This document shows, piece after piece, positions 53,615 to 64,000 of a DNA stretch of 64,000 nt. The DNA is from Agapanthus africanus (taxonomy: Eukaryota > Streptophyta > Magnoliopsida > Asparagales > Amaryllidaceae): the NCBI GenBank assembly GCA_030015575.1, contig CM057338.1, forward strand, positions 828,436,353 through 828,500,352. Direction: 5' to 3'. Positions within the stretch are counted from its first letter, which is position 1; each line of letters begins with the position of its first letter. The position numbers and the translations under genes are program-made. The notes beneath the pieces were generated by a model, which saw only the letters and a program-made list of their open reading frames with translations, did not search any database and was not told the DNA's origin.

Positions 53615-56600
53615 TGTAACGTCTTCAAAATAATAAAATATGATTTTTGGGAAATTTTATAATTTAATATTATTTTAATGAATATTTTAATATTCTGGTA
53701 TAATTAAATACAGATAAATGGGGAAAAATTATGGAAAATTCTAAAATAAGGTATTTTAAGGAATTGCCTCGTTTTCTGTGCATGCCCCCATTTCCTCTAG
53801 TTTTGACCCTGAGTATGTCTAGTTTTGACTGATTCCATCTAGGGTGAAATCTGGGTTGATTTTCCTATGTTGGTGTATAATTTGGGACTTGTTTTAGCAT
53901 GGATTTTGGTATTTGGTGATTCATTCCTGTCGGGTGGCGTTTGGACGTCAACGACAAGTGGATTTTGATTGTGTTTACATGCGAGTCGATAGGTTTTTAC
54001 CTATGCGGGTAGCGTGTGCTATTTTGGTTTCCGATGTGATTTTCATGTGCTTTAGCATTGTGATATACTTGTAGGTACCCTGCGTGATGTTGAGGAAAAG
54101 GAGGTGAAGATAGCGACATCGGCTTTGGCACACGAGAAGCAATGTGAGTAGATTTATATCTACGGGGAGAAGTCGGGTGGATGGCGTATAGCACCCCCGC
54201 AGTCCGTGGTGATGTATACGAATACGTATACACACGAATATTTATTATGTGTTGTTTAGGGTTATTGATGGTAATAATGATATTTTGATGATAAGAATAT
54301 ATTGGTTTAGTATAGTGCGAACCCTAGAGTAGTGGTTGCACTCACACATACATTTACACACATACTTGCATTCATTCTTTCATTTATTAGAGTGCATATG
54401 ATGGTGCGTATATCTACACATGGGTATGGGATTATGTGTTTATATACGGGATTTGAGGATGATACGTGGTTTGAGATGATACTTGATGTGAGGCCGTGAG
54501 ATCGGCGATGTGACATAGCTTGTCTTCGAGGTGCGATATGATAGTTTTAGCGGGCCTTTGGACATGTGCTTTACCCGCATTCATATTTTATAGATGGTAT
54601 CGATTTGTACTAGACTTAGAGTAGTACCCCAGATTATGCGATCTGATGATAGTGATACCTGATATGTGATGAGGTACTGTGATATTGACCCCTACCCAGC
54701 TATTGTGATGCCGTACGACGATCTACCGTACGAGCGTATATTGATGATAGATCCGCACTCATGACTCGAGGATATCTTACGATATGTTATTGAGGCGGGA
54801 TCACCGACTATCATATCTATATATATTGACTCAGATTAGGTGGTTTCTTACCCCTCCTGTCTAGATTACTTAGTAGACATTAGACTGGACCGAGTCATAC
54901 CTATTTCAAACTAACGAATCGGGGATATTTTAAAGATAGGCAGAAGGGTCATACGGATATTTTCAAATGATGTATCTTTTCTTAAAACACCGTAGCCCTT
55001 GTTTTTCCAAAAGCCCTGATTCGTCTTATTTCAAATGGCACCCCTGCATGACTTGTACAGATTGGTGTAGATTCTTTACTTTTGCGTTGATTATTCGATT
55101 CCGCATATTCATGCTATTTGCATTGCATCGCTTGTACTGTGGTTATATTTCAGTCATGCTGCTAGGACACCAGCACCATTATCGATGATGCATATGTTCC
55201 ACGTACACTTGTTGCCGGCTCACACACTCATCATCGATAATTGCCATGTCACTACACTGTAGTACTATTGCATTCAGTATATGATCCTTGCATGACATGA
55301 TGATATACATACCTTCCTTTACATGTCGCATACTTCATGCTTTTGATTATACGCATTGAGATATGTTGTTTCTATGATATTTCTGGGTTTGGGAACCGAG
55401 AGTGTTTCAAAAGAGAATATGTCATTGCTTTAAAAACCCGGTTACCCTTGATATGATATTTCAGTGCGTCCACCATGTGTTTTCTCGGTGCTGAGAGCGA
55501 CATGTGAAACCCGAATCGAGGAGTGGATGAGCCGATTGCGGGTACATGGTGGACCCGGTATGGTTCCCCTCGGCAAGATGATCGATGAGCTTTGCCGATT
55601 GAGCCTGGAGGCGGGCGAGTACCTACCGGTGATTGGTTGGACCTGGCGGTTATCCGGAGGATACTGACCAGAGTCGATGGATAGATTTGGGCGTCCTGCC
55701 GGGGCTGAGGGCCGATACCGCAGACAGAGCCCGCGGGCCGATCCGGACTGACGGAGCCCGATATATGAGGATTTATATGCCGATGCTGGGCACAGTTTTC
55801 ATGATGTTTTCGAGTGCCGATGCTGGGCACTCCGGTTCCATGATTTTGACGTGTCGCGAGGGACACGGGTGGGTTATATCCTCATATTTCCATGCACAGG
55901 TTTCATGATATTTACTTGCATGATGGTTATTGTCATTGGGTGACGAGTGGACGGGATCCACGTGTGTGAAGATTTGATTACATTGATCATACCTCATACT
56001 CATGACATGCTATTACCTGAGGCACTAGCACGAGCAATTGGCATTACACTCATGTAGAGATTACATTGCCAGTTTAGCATGCTTCAGCTTTATTCATATT
56101 GAGGTTTATTTATATCTGATCGTATTGACCTAGGATGGGTCATGCATTCGATCTCTGCTTGTAGATATTTTCTATTCACGAGTTGGCAACTCACCCCCGT
56201 TGTGCCCCAGTCCTTGCAGGTTTTTGCCGTACAGATTCCATAGCGGCATTTCTGGCACACTGCTTCCTTATGGGTGACTTGCTTGGATAGGTGGGTTCTT
56301 TTGTATCAGAACCGCCATTGTTCATGTATCATTTATTGTATCTAGAATTTCCATCAAACAAAACTTGTATATTGTTTCAGACTTAGAAAACAGTGTTGTT
56401 TTATTTCGACCTTAGAGTCGCGCTTGTAGTATTACGGTTTTCTGGCTGTTTTGAGTTTCTTTTTTTTGGGTTTTGATCCTCGCCCTTTGGCGTTGTATCT
56501 TATTATTGCTTGCGTGGTTGTGACCGTCGATGGACGAAGAGCTAGCTCCCGCTTGGGGATGCCTTTTATCATTTCATATATATTATTCTTGTTGTACCCC

Positions 56601-56861
56601 GTTCGGGGCCAGTTTTTACAAAGGAAACTCTGCCGAAATTTTCAGGAAAGGTTACACATTTTAAAAAAATGCATATTCGGCTTAGTTATTTAAAAACTTT
56701 GATTTCCAAACATGATTTCCTTACTTTTTCAAAAACAGTTTTCCTTATTTACTCTTTAAATGGTTTTAGATTGCTGGGCTTTTGGCTTACTTGGATCAGA
56801 TGGGGTCCTATAGACTTCATATGGTTCAAGGGCCAGTCACGTGCTCTTTCGGGTCGTGACA
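53615..56861 (+). repeat. 3' LTR of F
   Basis: Complete LTR of 3247 bp, TGTAACGTCTTC to GGGTCGTGACA. It shows the segment 54375-55633 that is missing from the 5' copy. A GTAGATTTATATCTAC hairpin with GGCGTATAGCACCCCCGC is at about 54147-54201. Confidence 0.95.
55178..55241 (+). other. Conserved LTR hairpin of F
   Basis: ATTATCGATGATG pairs along all 13 bases with CATCATCGATAAT. In D and E both sides differ together (C and G instead of T and A at the fifth pair). Confidence 0.7.
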
Positions 56862-56866
56862 GTATC
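56862..56866. repeat. Target-site duplication of F, right copy
   Basis: GTATC, followed by AGAGCG of E. Confidence 0.95.
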
Positions 56867-57572
56867 AGAGCGTTAGGTTTTACCTTCGGAGTATAGGATG
56901 ACCCTTGGTTGATGGAATAGGTGACTAAAGTAGAGTGACGTACCGTTGGTATGTTCCGCGGCATATTTACGACACGCCACTCCACTTAAGGAGCCTTAGG
57001 ATGTACATTTCTTTGTCCAGTATCATATTCATTCCTGATCTGGCCTCATCGGTACCAGTTTTGGTTTTGCTGCCACGATTGCGGGCAGGGAGTGAGCTAC
57101 GGCTAAAATTGCGGTCAGCACGAGCTCGTTACGAACGAGGACTGACCAGAGCATAATTCCGGCGACACACGAGTGCAGAGATGTGTCTTTTGATTGTGTT
57201 TTGCGCCACGACGTTGGATGGATCGCTGTATGAGATTACTCGGACGTGCGGATTAGCACTAGAGGATTGAGCCACTAGCAGAGGCCAGCCAGATATTGAT
57301 GACCGTTGGTGTATTGTTTACTCATGATGAGTGAGGCACTGTTCAGCGTGCAGAAGAGTGAGCCAGTTCTTGCTGCAAACGACGAGATATTGCCCCAGAT
57401 GATTGGAGCTATTACACTACGAGATTGTACTAAGAGATGATAGAAGGTCGCTAGTCACCGAGGATGAATGACTAGGACACGTGGATCGTTCGCTACCCCG
57501 ATGCGAGGTCATCAGATAGATTGATTCCAGCTGAGACGACTTCACGTGGAGACGTTGAGAGTCGACAGAGAC

Positions 57573-57890
57573 GATCGAATGTCAGAAACCGATTATTCCA
57601 AGTTTAAAGTATTCGGAAAGACATGCAAGCAATTCTATGGTCCATCTAGAAGAATGAAACCCTAACTCGACTTAATGACCATATGAAAGCCTTTGAACCT
57701 TAAGGTTTGCGGCAGTTCTGCGGCGCCATTAGTGAGGCTTGGGTTTGCCCTTCTACGGCTGGACCACCGATGCTGGGGTATGTACTCGATACTATCATAC
57801 TGTACCCAAGATGTTGAGCTCTTAGGGAATTATGAGGTTTTGACGACTCGATCGGATGGCTCGACTTAATTCGGATACTAGATGGTGAGA
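57573..57890 (+). repeat. Block shared with copia A/H leaders (copy in E)
   Basis: Collinear with the copies in D and F. The frame that is open in D and F has stop codons here. Confidence 0.83.
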
Positions 57891-58449
57891 TGCATTTCTT
57901 GGGAGACTCCAGACACGAGGATAGCCGTTGGAGCTTAGTCCATGCAGCCACGACAAGAAGAGTCCGAAGCAGTCAACATTAGAGGAAAGTGGAGTAAGAG
58001 GCTCGTGCAAGATCTAGATGTGATGACGTTCCACTCCGCCGACATCAGAAATGCGATGCGCATGCCGAGGCATTGTACTGGATATACCTTCCAGAAGAAG
58101 TCACGATGAGTATGCAGCCGTTTCGAAGCAAGAAGCAGATTTGGTAAAGGACGATGACCTCCGGACAGTTGGCAGGGATGAGACTTGGAAGAGAGCTTGA
58201 GCAGGATTCCTTCCAGGACACTGCTGCTATGATGTTTGCACCCAGGATCAGATGTGTTACGTGCATTCAGAGAACCAAAGGCCGACGCCAGTGACATGCT
58301 GCTTTACTAGTGGTCGCGATAATTGACCACGAAATGACCAGAGAAGTGCCAGAACGGAATCGTCCCCGTTAGCACACTTGACAGAGCCGATGAGCCGATG
58401 GATCGAGAGATTGGTAATCCACAGAAAAGACTTAAACCCAGGAGTGGTC

Positions 58450-58454
58450 ATTAT
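58450..58454. repeat. Candidate target-site duplication of H, left
   Basis: ATTAT directly before H's TGTTAG. The right copy is outside the window. Confidence 0.5.
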
Positions 58455-60669
58455 TGTTAGTTATATGTATGCCCTAGAGGCCATTACTGTATATTGGATG
58501 TATATTGTAGTGGATGCTGGGACATATATAGGGAGGACTTTCTTGCTCGACATGATAGTATGCTATCTGGTTACTCTTTACCTTAACGTGTACACTGATT
58601 GTCTCTCTGTTACATGTTGGTAAAGCCCTTAGGTTGTGTACTTGACCACCTGGACTATGATGAAGATCATACTAGTGGGGACATGGTAGTCCATAAGTAC
58701 ATCCTTCAAGGTCCCTAGTCGTGGGTGTATCGAGACGGGGCATCGATATACCAGAGTAGACTAGCGTATACCTTCTCGACCCATACAGATGGGCGATGGA
58801 TGATCCCATATCCATTGGTGTTTGACATCAGAGATGATATACGGGTGCTCAGTGGAGACTGGGTACACTGGACGGACTCGCCGAGAACTCCCAGATGGTA
58901 TTATACCTTACGTCAGATGGCAGTTCTCTGGTGACACTGGTACAGAGTAGTCTGTTGACCCGAGATCGTCATAGAGTCTTGTGTGGTTCACACTGTGCTT
59001 TGATTTCCACCTTACCACGTCCAAGAGGGCGTGGAAAACGGTGTCTTTTGGGTACAGTCCCGAATCACATGGAGGCAATGAGCGATAGGAGGGGATTCGT
59101 CTCTCCCGGTATGGGGAGTTGATGTTGCGCTGTGTTCGATTGGCTATAACCGGAAATCCCTGGCCAGGGTTGCTGAGATTTACTGGTAAGTGTTACCAGT
59201 AGTTTCTCGAACTGTTATAGACCTTATATCGACACGACTTATCGAGCTATTGGGGTCTGACGTTTACCACCCCTAGGCGAGATATGCGACATATCAGACG
59301 ACGAGACCGGACTGTACGGTAAGTGTTACTGGTTGGATTCACAGGAGTATGAGCGGGCTTGCTCGTCGATCTTCTGATCGCTCAATACCCGGGTGGCCGT
59401 TATGTTTAGCAGACCGCTTGCGGCTTGTGGGTGTTTGATATGATCATCACCTGCTGCCGGCGTATTGACGAGTCTTTAGAGTCCTACACAGAGGTTTCCT
59501 GGCTCAAGCGAAACGAAATAGGAGCGCATATGAGATATGTGCGGGACCGAGAATAATGCGTGTATGTGATACCGTATTCTATTCTCGCGATGAATGTATC
59601 AAATGGTTGTATGCGATATAACCTAGTTATCGAATCAAGGATTGATTCGATAAGTCGATACATTGCATATTAGTCGGTTATATGTGATATGACCGGATCG
59701 TTAAATCAAGTGTTGATTTAATGATTTAATGCATAATTATATATTTGATATATTACTTTGCATTAACTAGTATTGGTTAACTTTAAATGGTTTTTCTCAC
59801 TTGTTTGTGCACATTGTATATGTGATATATTTTTGTGCACAAGTTTGTATCATGTTTGATGATGCATGCTAACTTGGGTTTGTGTAAAGATTAAACCATG
59901 GTTGTGTAATGGTTAGGGTTTTCATTTTCTTATTCATTTATTTATTTATTTATTCTTTTTGGAAAATAATAAGCATAAAGAGAAAATGGTGGCTTTCTTT
60001 GTTTGTATATTGAAGCTTCATGAAGTTTTGACTAAGTGACCATTTTGTCTCATGCTTAACCCTAACCATTCCACTTAGCCCTAGTTCATTCTCTACACTT
60101 GACCATGCTTGGATTATGATAAGGATTCATTTTATTTTCTTTTTGAGAAATACTTATCATAACATATTATCTTCTTCTTCTTCTTCTTCTTCAAGAAGAA
60201 GCTTGCCTCCATCAATGGCAACTTGAGAAAATGAGTGAGAAATCCAATTCTAAAGTGAACCCACTTCCTATTTATTTATCCTCTACTACATGCCAAGTAG
60301 TATAGGGTGTTTTCTTCACAAGTTTCATGACTTGGTGAAGTGGGAGCTTGATCTTGTGATGCCTCGACGTAGATCATCTTCGGCATCGTAGTCGATGACC
60401 TAGCCCGCCCATTTTTCCGATGAAGCCGACGCTAGAGCCCGGGATTCGATTTGGACAGCGAGGAGACTTCATTGCGGAGCTATGGAGGTGGAGGACCGGA
60501 TCTACAAAGGTTGTATTTCTGCTCTTTTAGTTAAGTTGTTAACTAGTTTCATTTGTCGCCTTAAAATCTAGTTAACGATCCGTATTAGGGTCTCTCGGCA
60601 CCTGTAAAATTTGAAATTGGCATGCTTGATACCTTATGAGACCTCATTAGTGTGCCTAGGAACCCTACA
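58455..60669 (+). repeat. 5' LTR of H
   Basis: It begins TGTTAGTTATATGTATGCCC and ends ACCCTACA. Diverged from A's LTR. It contains two 12 bp hairpins at 59627-59653 and about 59699-59723 (stems TTATCGAATCAA and TTAAATCAA), a TTTA run near 59936-59955 and a (CTT)n run at 60171-60192 followed by its own complement AAGAAGAAG. No gene seen. Confidence 0.94.
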
Positions 60670-60670
60670 G

Positions 60671-60683
60671 TGGTATCAGAGCC
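60671..60683 (+). other. Primer-binding site of H (tRNA-iMet)
   Basis: TGGTATCAGAGCC, one base after the LTR. Confidence 0.94.
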
Positions 60684-60869
60684 TAGCTAGAGGCTTAGGC
60701 GATGCATAGACGAAGTTTGAAATCCGAACAAACCCCGAAGCCCTAATCCGACCCGCTCTCTGGACTTTTTTCAAAAACTGGGTTTTTTCCAGATTAAAAA
60801 TGCTTAAAAAATTCAGCAGGGAATTATATGAATTACGGTGCAAAAATTACCCCATGAAGTGTATATTGT

Positions 60870-60916
60870 GCGGCGGAACCGCGGCAGAAGCTTGGCTTCT
60901 GCGGCGGTTCCGCGGC
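60870..60916 (+). other. GC-rich hairpin about 200 nt after primer-binding site (H)
   Basis: Arms 60870-60891 and 60895-60916 pair at 20 of 22 positions around a TTG loop. Its core CGGAACCGCGG is the same word as in G and in A's inverted repeat at 727-744. Confidence 0.72.
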
Positions 60917-61106
60917 AATATGATGACGTCAGCCCTTAAAATTTGCACAGTAATTCATGTTTTCAGGTGCTGAGTTTTCTGGGAATTTTTAATATTTATT
61001 CAAGAGTTGAATTTTCTGGGGTTGTTTTGGGGATTCGATGATTCGATCGGATTATCTGATTTTGTCTATGTGGATTCCGGATAATTTTAGAATATGTTAA
61101 AAAGTT

Positions 61107-61466
61107 CGACTGGATATAAATACCCATCTTTTCCCCTGCCGGAAAATTTCCAAGTGTTGGATTTTTCCGAAGTTTAAAGACGTTCTAAGTAGTGCAAGTA
61201 ACGCGATGGTCCCTCTAGAAGACAACAAACCTTAACTCGATTATGTGACCGTCTTGGACTGCCCTTTGAACCTCCGGGTTTGGGGCAGTACGGTGTGCCA
61301 CATGTGAGGCGTTGGCTTGACCCTTCTACGGCTGGACCGTTGGTACTGAGGCACGAAGTGAATGTCTTTGAACTTATTTCATGAGTTGAGCTGTTTCGGG
61401 AAAAATTGGGTGTTCGATTGTTCGATCGGAAAGTTTAACATTTTCTATCTTATTCGGAATGGGATA
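61107..61466 (+). repeat. Block shared with LARD-like cores (copy in H)
   Basis: The most diverged copy. Landmarks are CCCTCTAGAAGA, CTTAACTCGATTATGTGACC, CCCTTCTACGGCTGGACC and TTCGATCGGAAAGTT. About 40 bp longer than in A. Confidence 0.7.
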
Positions 61467-62712
61467 CAATAATTGGAATTCACAAGTAGTTATGAGATAA
61501 CTGAATGAATGTTATAAACATAGCACTTTAGTCTCACTTCATCGGTTGCCACGGAATTTTGATGTGATCAAAAGTCCGTCGCAATCACATAGCGTACGCG
61601 GATACTCGCCGGTAAACTTAATAGACAGCCTCGCTCCATAGCCCCGACCAAGTGACTGTAGGAGAACCCCGTCGCCGAAAGCATCCGTTCGGGTGCTCGC
61701 GGCAGCGGTGTTCCGCCTTGGTGCACTTCGTCGGCGGCATCGGGGGTGCGGCCGTCTACTGAAGTTTGCGACGAGCATTCGATCAGGATGTCGGGAATCT
61801 TGTTGAATTGCCCGACTTGATATTGAAAAGTGTTTTCGATAATGAGACTAAAATGCGGGGTTTATAATTGTTAGGCATGCGATGTCTAAGGAATTCATTT
61901 GATTAGGCATGTGATGTCTATGCAGGTTGCGGATTCCAACTGTTGTAGTTTTACACTTTCTTTTCTGTGACCGTAAGTGTAATATGTGATATCGCCGGTT
62001 TCGTTGCTATATGTCAACGACAATTGGGATGCGCATATTTACTTACGTTGATGACATGTGATGTTATGTGTTGCTGGATATGTTATATTGGATCATCGTG
62101 TTTGAATAGCCGGGGTTTTTTATGTGAGATGAGTGTTTTTTATTTTCATTCATGTAAAATCTTGTATGTAATATTCTTTTATTGGGGCACTTCCAGGTTG
62201 CGGAAGATGTCACCCTTTGTATATTATTTACTTTTCCGCACTAGGATAGACCCAAGGAGGGGAGCACAAGTAACCGGGTTCTGGAGTCCAGTGGGAGACC
62301 AACTCGAGGAGTCGAGTCCGGGTCTCCTAACTCTAGAATTGGTAGGGTTGCTTGCCGCTCTCGTAGGAGTCTAGGGGTGTGGGTTTGGCTATTCATCGCG
62401 ACCATGGAATCCGTGTTTTATACTGGCTCGTATTAAAAACACGGACGTCCTAGTATATCCAATGTTTCCTATGATTCTTCTGCTGCGATATCTGTGATGT
62501 GATCATGTGATATGTTCTGTGATGGATACTTTATATAGTATATATGATATATTATATAGACGTTACTTATGTTTTACATCCGCGCTAGCCCTGCCCCGCT
62601 CTGCCGTTAGTCACCTAAGCTAACGGTGCACGAGGGGACATCGAGGCGAATGCGGATGGCATAAGTGTACGTCGTATTTATCTGTGATGTTTAGGTACTT
62701 AAATGATGGGAC

Positions 62713-62733
62713 TTCATTAATGTGATTAATGAA
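62713..62733 (+). other. Leader stem-loop after GATGGGAC (H)
   Basis: TTCATTAA pairs perfectly with TTAATGAA around TGTGA. Confidence 0.65.
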
Positions 62734-63183
62734 AGAAAAAGAAACCTAAAGATGTTGTAGAATCGAATTTCAAAATAAAACAGGTAGCTACAGTTCTTGC
62801 TTTGCACAGCGGTATATATGATATATCTTGCACCTTATTCGATAAGGAAAGGACCGAGATCCCTTCACCGGGAGTGACTCCTTTAGCAATAACTGGCAGA
62901 TGCTACACACTCGGTTTGTCTTTTGATAGCTTCTATAGTTTCTGCTTTGCACAGTGATATATATGATATATCCCGCACCTCATTCGACGAGGAAAGGGCC
63001 GACGATCCCTTCACCGGGAGTGACCCCTTTAGCAAAACTAGAAAAGCCTAAAAAACACTCCATTTTTAAAATCATTTGATTCTACAATGATATCAAGTTC
63101 ATTACGCAATAGGTTTTCAGAAAAAACTGTCGTACCCCTCCGTCATTTCAGATAAGTGGTAGTTAGTATTCGTGCTACGTTTG

Positions 63184-63377
63184 TTGGCCTGCGTCAAGGC
63201 GTAGTGTGCGGTAGCTAACTAGTATTTATCTGGTTATGCATATGTTGCAGATTGGATTAGGGTAGTCGTGCGACTTTGTTGGCCTGCGTCAAGGGTCGTG
63301 CGGGTGGGTTTAATTCAATCAAGAAATGACGGGTTGAACTTGACTAGCACACTATGGTTTGTTGGCCTACGTCAAGG
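63184..63377 (+). repeat. Triplicate stem-loop motif of leader H
   Basis: TTGGCCTGCGTCAAGG at 63184 and 63279, TTGGCCTACGTCAAGG at 63362. Fold: TTGGC, 4 nt loop, GTCAA. Confidence 0.8.
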
Positions 63378-63824
63378 TCATAGGACGCTAGGGGCAAAAT
63401 TATCGGGAATTTCAAGTGTTGAAATTTGCAATGAGATTGCATACCTTCTATGAGATAGTTGGATCCCGATACCCGCTGCGAGTAAGAGTTACTCCTGGGA
63501 GAGTTTTATACATTACAATTAGCCGATCAAGTAGGTGTCTAGAAAGGTGTCAACGGGGTTACGCCTCTAGGAAAACGAGGTTTACATTAATTAGGTTCGT
63601 GCGAAAGCACGGGGGACCTCCCTCAAAGTACCGACACTGGCCTGGCTGAAAGATTGGAGAACTTGTAGTGTGTAATTAATCCCGGCTAGTCTTTCTTTTT
63701 AGGGTTTGAAGGAAGATTTGATAAAAACAGTGGGAGCCATCCTGATTAGATAAAATAATAACCAATCTATTCTTGCAAGAGCGCACGCTGAGTGTTTTCT
63801 TCTCTCTCTCTCCTGGTAGCGACC

Positions 63825-64000
63825 ATATCACGCCTTAATTAAGATAATAATACGGATTATTGACCGAACCCGCTTGTTATACTGAGCTGGGGAACGTTGG
63901 TCCCGCTCCAACTTATAATTGTTATAAGACAGAGCAGGAAATTGGGGATTACCAGAATTCCCGTGCCGCCCAAACGAAGTAAGTGCATGCTGATGCATCA
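63825..64000 (+). pseudogene. gag remnant of element H (cut by window end)
   Basis: It aligns without large gaps with 3192-3368 of A and so has the same loss of the Gag body. The start codon is ATA and a TAA follows within six codons, so it cannot be translated from here. Protease and pol would lie right of the window. Confidence 0.75.

Larger units (their letters stand above)
42711..56861 (+). mobile_element. LARD-like element F, interrupted by G
   Basis: Both LTRs, primer-binding site, a 3656 bp non-coding core and a purine tract, bounded by GTATC duplications. The 3' LTR is 3247 bp; the 5' LTR lost 1.26 kb where G sits. In the 1990 bp that can be compared the LTRs differ at about 9 sites (0.5%), which makes F the youngest LARD-like element here. 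Confidence 0.94.
38032..58454 (+). mobile_element. LARD-like element E, interrupted by F and H
   Basis: A 4668 bp 5' LTR, primer-binding site split by F, and 1.6 kb of core at 56867-58454, where H is inserted. Its remaining core and 3' LTR lie beyond H. It is inserted in D's 3' LTR; GATTC at 38027-38031 is the candidate duplication but the right side is not visible. Related to D and F. Confidence 0.87.
56867..58454 (+). other. Non-coding core of E, first 1.6 kb
   Basis: It continues E's primer-binding site and follows D's core (GTTAGGTTTTACCTTCGGAG). It holds the shared block at 57573-57890 and ends where H is inserted, before the point where the hairpin array would begin. Frames are short and no gene is seen. 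Confidence 0.85.
60670..63824 (+). other. Untranslated leader of H
   Basis: It is 3.15 kb and collinear with A's leader. It holds a GC-rich hairpin, the shared block, a stem-loop at 62713-62733, the 140 bp repeat pair (about 62780-63020), the triplicate motif, and CCGTTAG/CTAACGG at about 62603-62625. The antisense frame at 61539-61778 overlaps a GC-rich conserved stretch and is not a convincing gene. Confidence 0.82.
58455..64000 (+). mobile_element. Copia element H, family of A, right end outside window
   Basis: 5' LTR of 2215 bp, primer-binding site, leader and the start of the gag remnant. It is inserted in E's core. Its leader matches A's from end to end, including the shared block and the gag deletion, but it retains sequence A has lost (such as CCGCGCTAGCCC.. 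at 62580). Target context differs from A's, so A and H are separate insertions. Confidence 0.93.

Overview
The window is intergenic DNA from a plant, probably an angiosperm with a large genome. It is built entirely of nested LTR retrotransposons. I see no host gene, rRNA, tRNA gene or CRISPR array. The evidence for a plant is the pair of lineages present: Ty1/copia elements whose LTRs begin TGTTAGT..ATGCCCTAGAGGCC and which have a very long untranslated leader, and LARD-like non-autonomous elements with LTRs over 3 kb. Both use a primer-binding site reading TGGTATCAGAGC (initiator tRNA-Met). The species cannot be named from this sequence.

Left nest (1-29207). Element A is a decayed copia on the + strand whose 5' LTR is cut by the window edge. 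Element B, a copia of a second family, is inserted on the - strand in A's RNase H region (target duplication GAACC). Element C, of the same family as B but on the + strand, is inserted in B's 3' LTR (target duplication TAAGC). LTR divergence counted by eye follows the nesting: A about 3%, B about 1%, C about 0.7%. C is the most complete element, with gag, protease, integrase, RT and RNase H broken by two frameshifts. B and C face each other and form an inverted repeat of about 20 kb.

Right nest (29208-64000). A 238 bp scrap of a reversed copia LTR (X) separates A from D. D, E and F are related LARD-like elements with LTRs of 4.2, 4.7 and 3.2 kb and a non-coding core. E lies in D's 3' LTR. F lies exactly in E's primer-binding site (target duplication GTATC). 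G, a truncated - strand copia, sits in F's 5' LTR and is accompanied by a 1.26 kb deletion of that LTR. H, a copia of A's family, lies in E's core and runs off the right end. D, E and X also continue outside the window.

What stands out is RNA-like architecture in sequence that codes for nothing. (1) The cores of D and F carry an array of about 20 small hairpins whose stems change in a compensatory way. (2) A block of about 320 bp is shared between the leaders of copia A/H and the cores of D, E and F, which crosses element types. (3) All five copia leaders hold a GC-rich hairpin about 200 nt after the primer-binding site, although the hairpin sequences differ. (4) They also share a stem-loop after GATGGGA(C) and a stem-loop motif present three times that is nearly uniform inside each element but different between families. 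(5) A and H share the same gag deletion, so this subfamily probably moved using proteins supplied by other elements. All structures were read by eye; no folding or database search was run.
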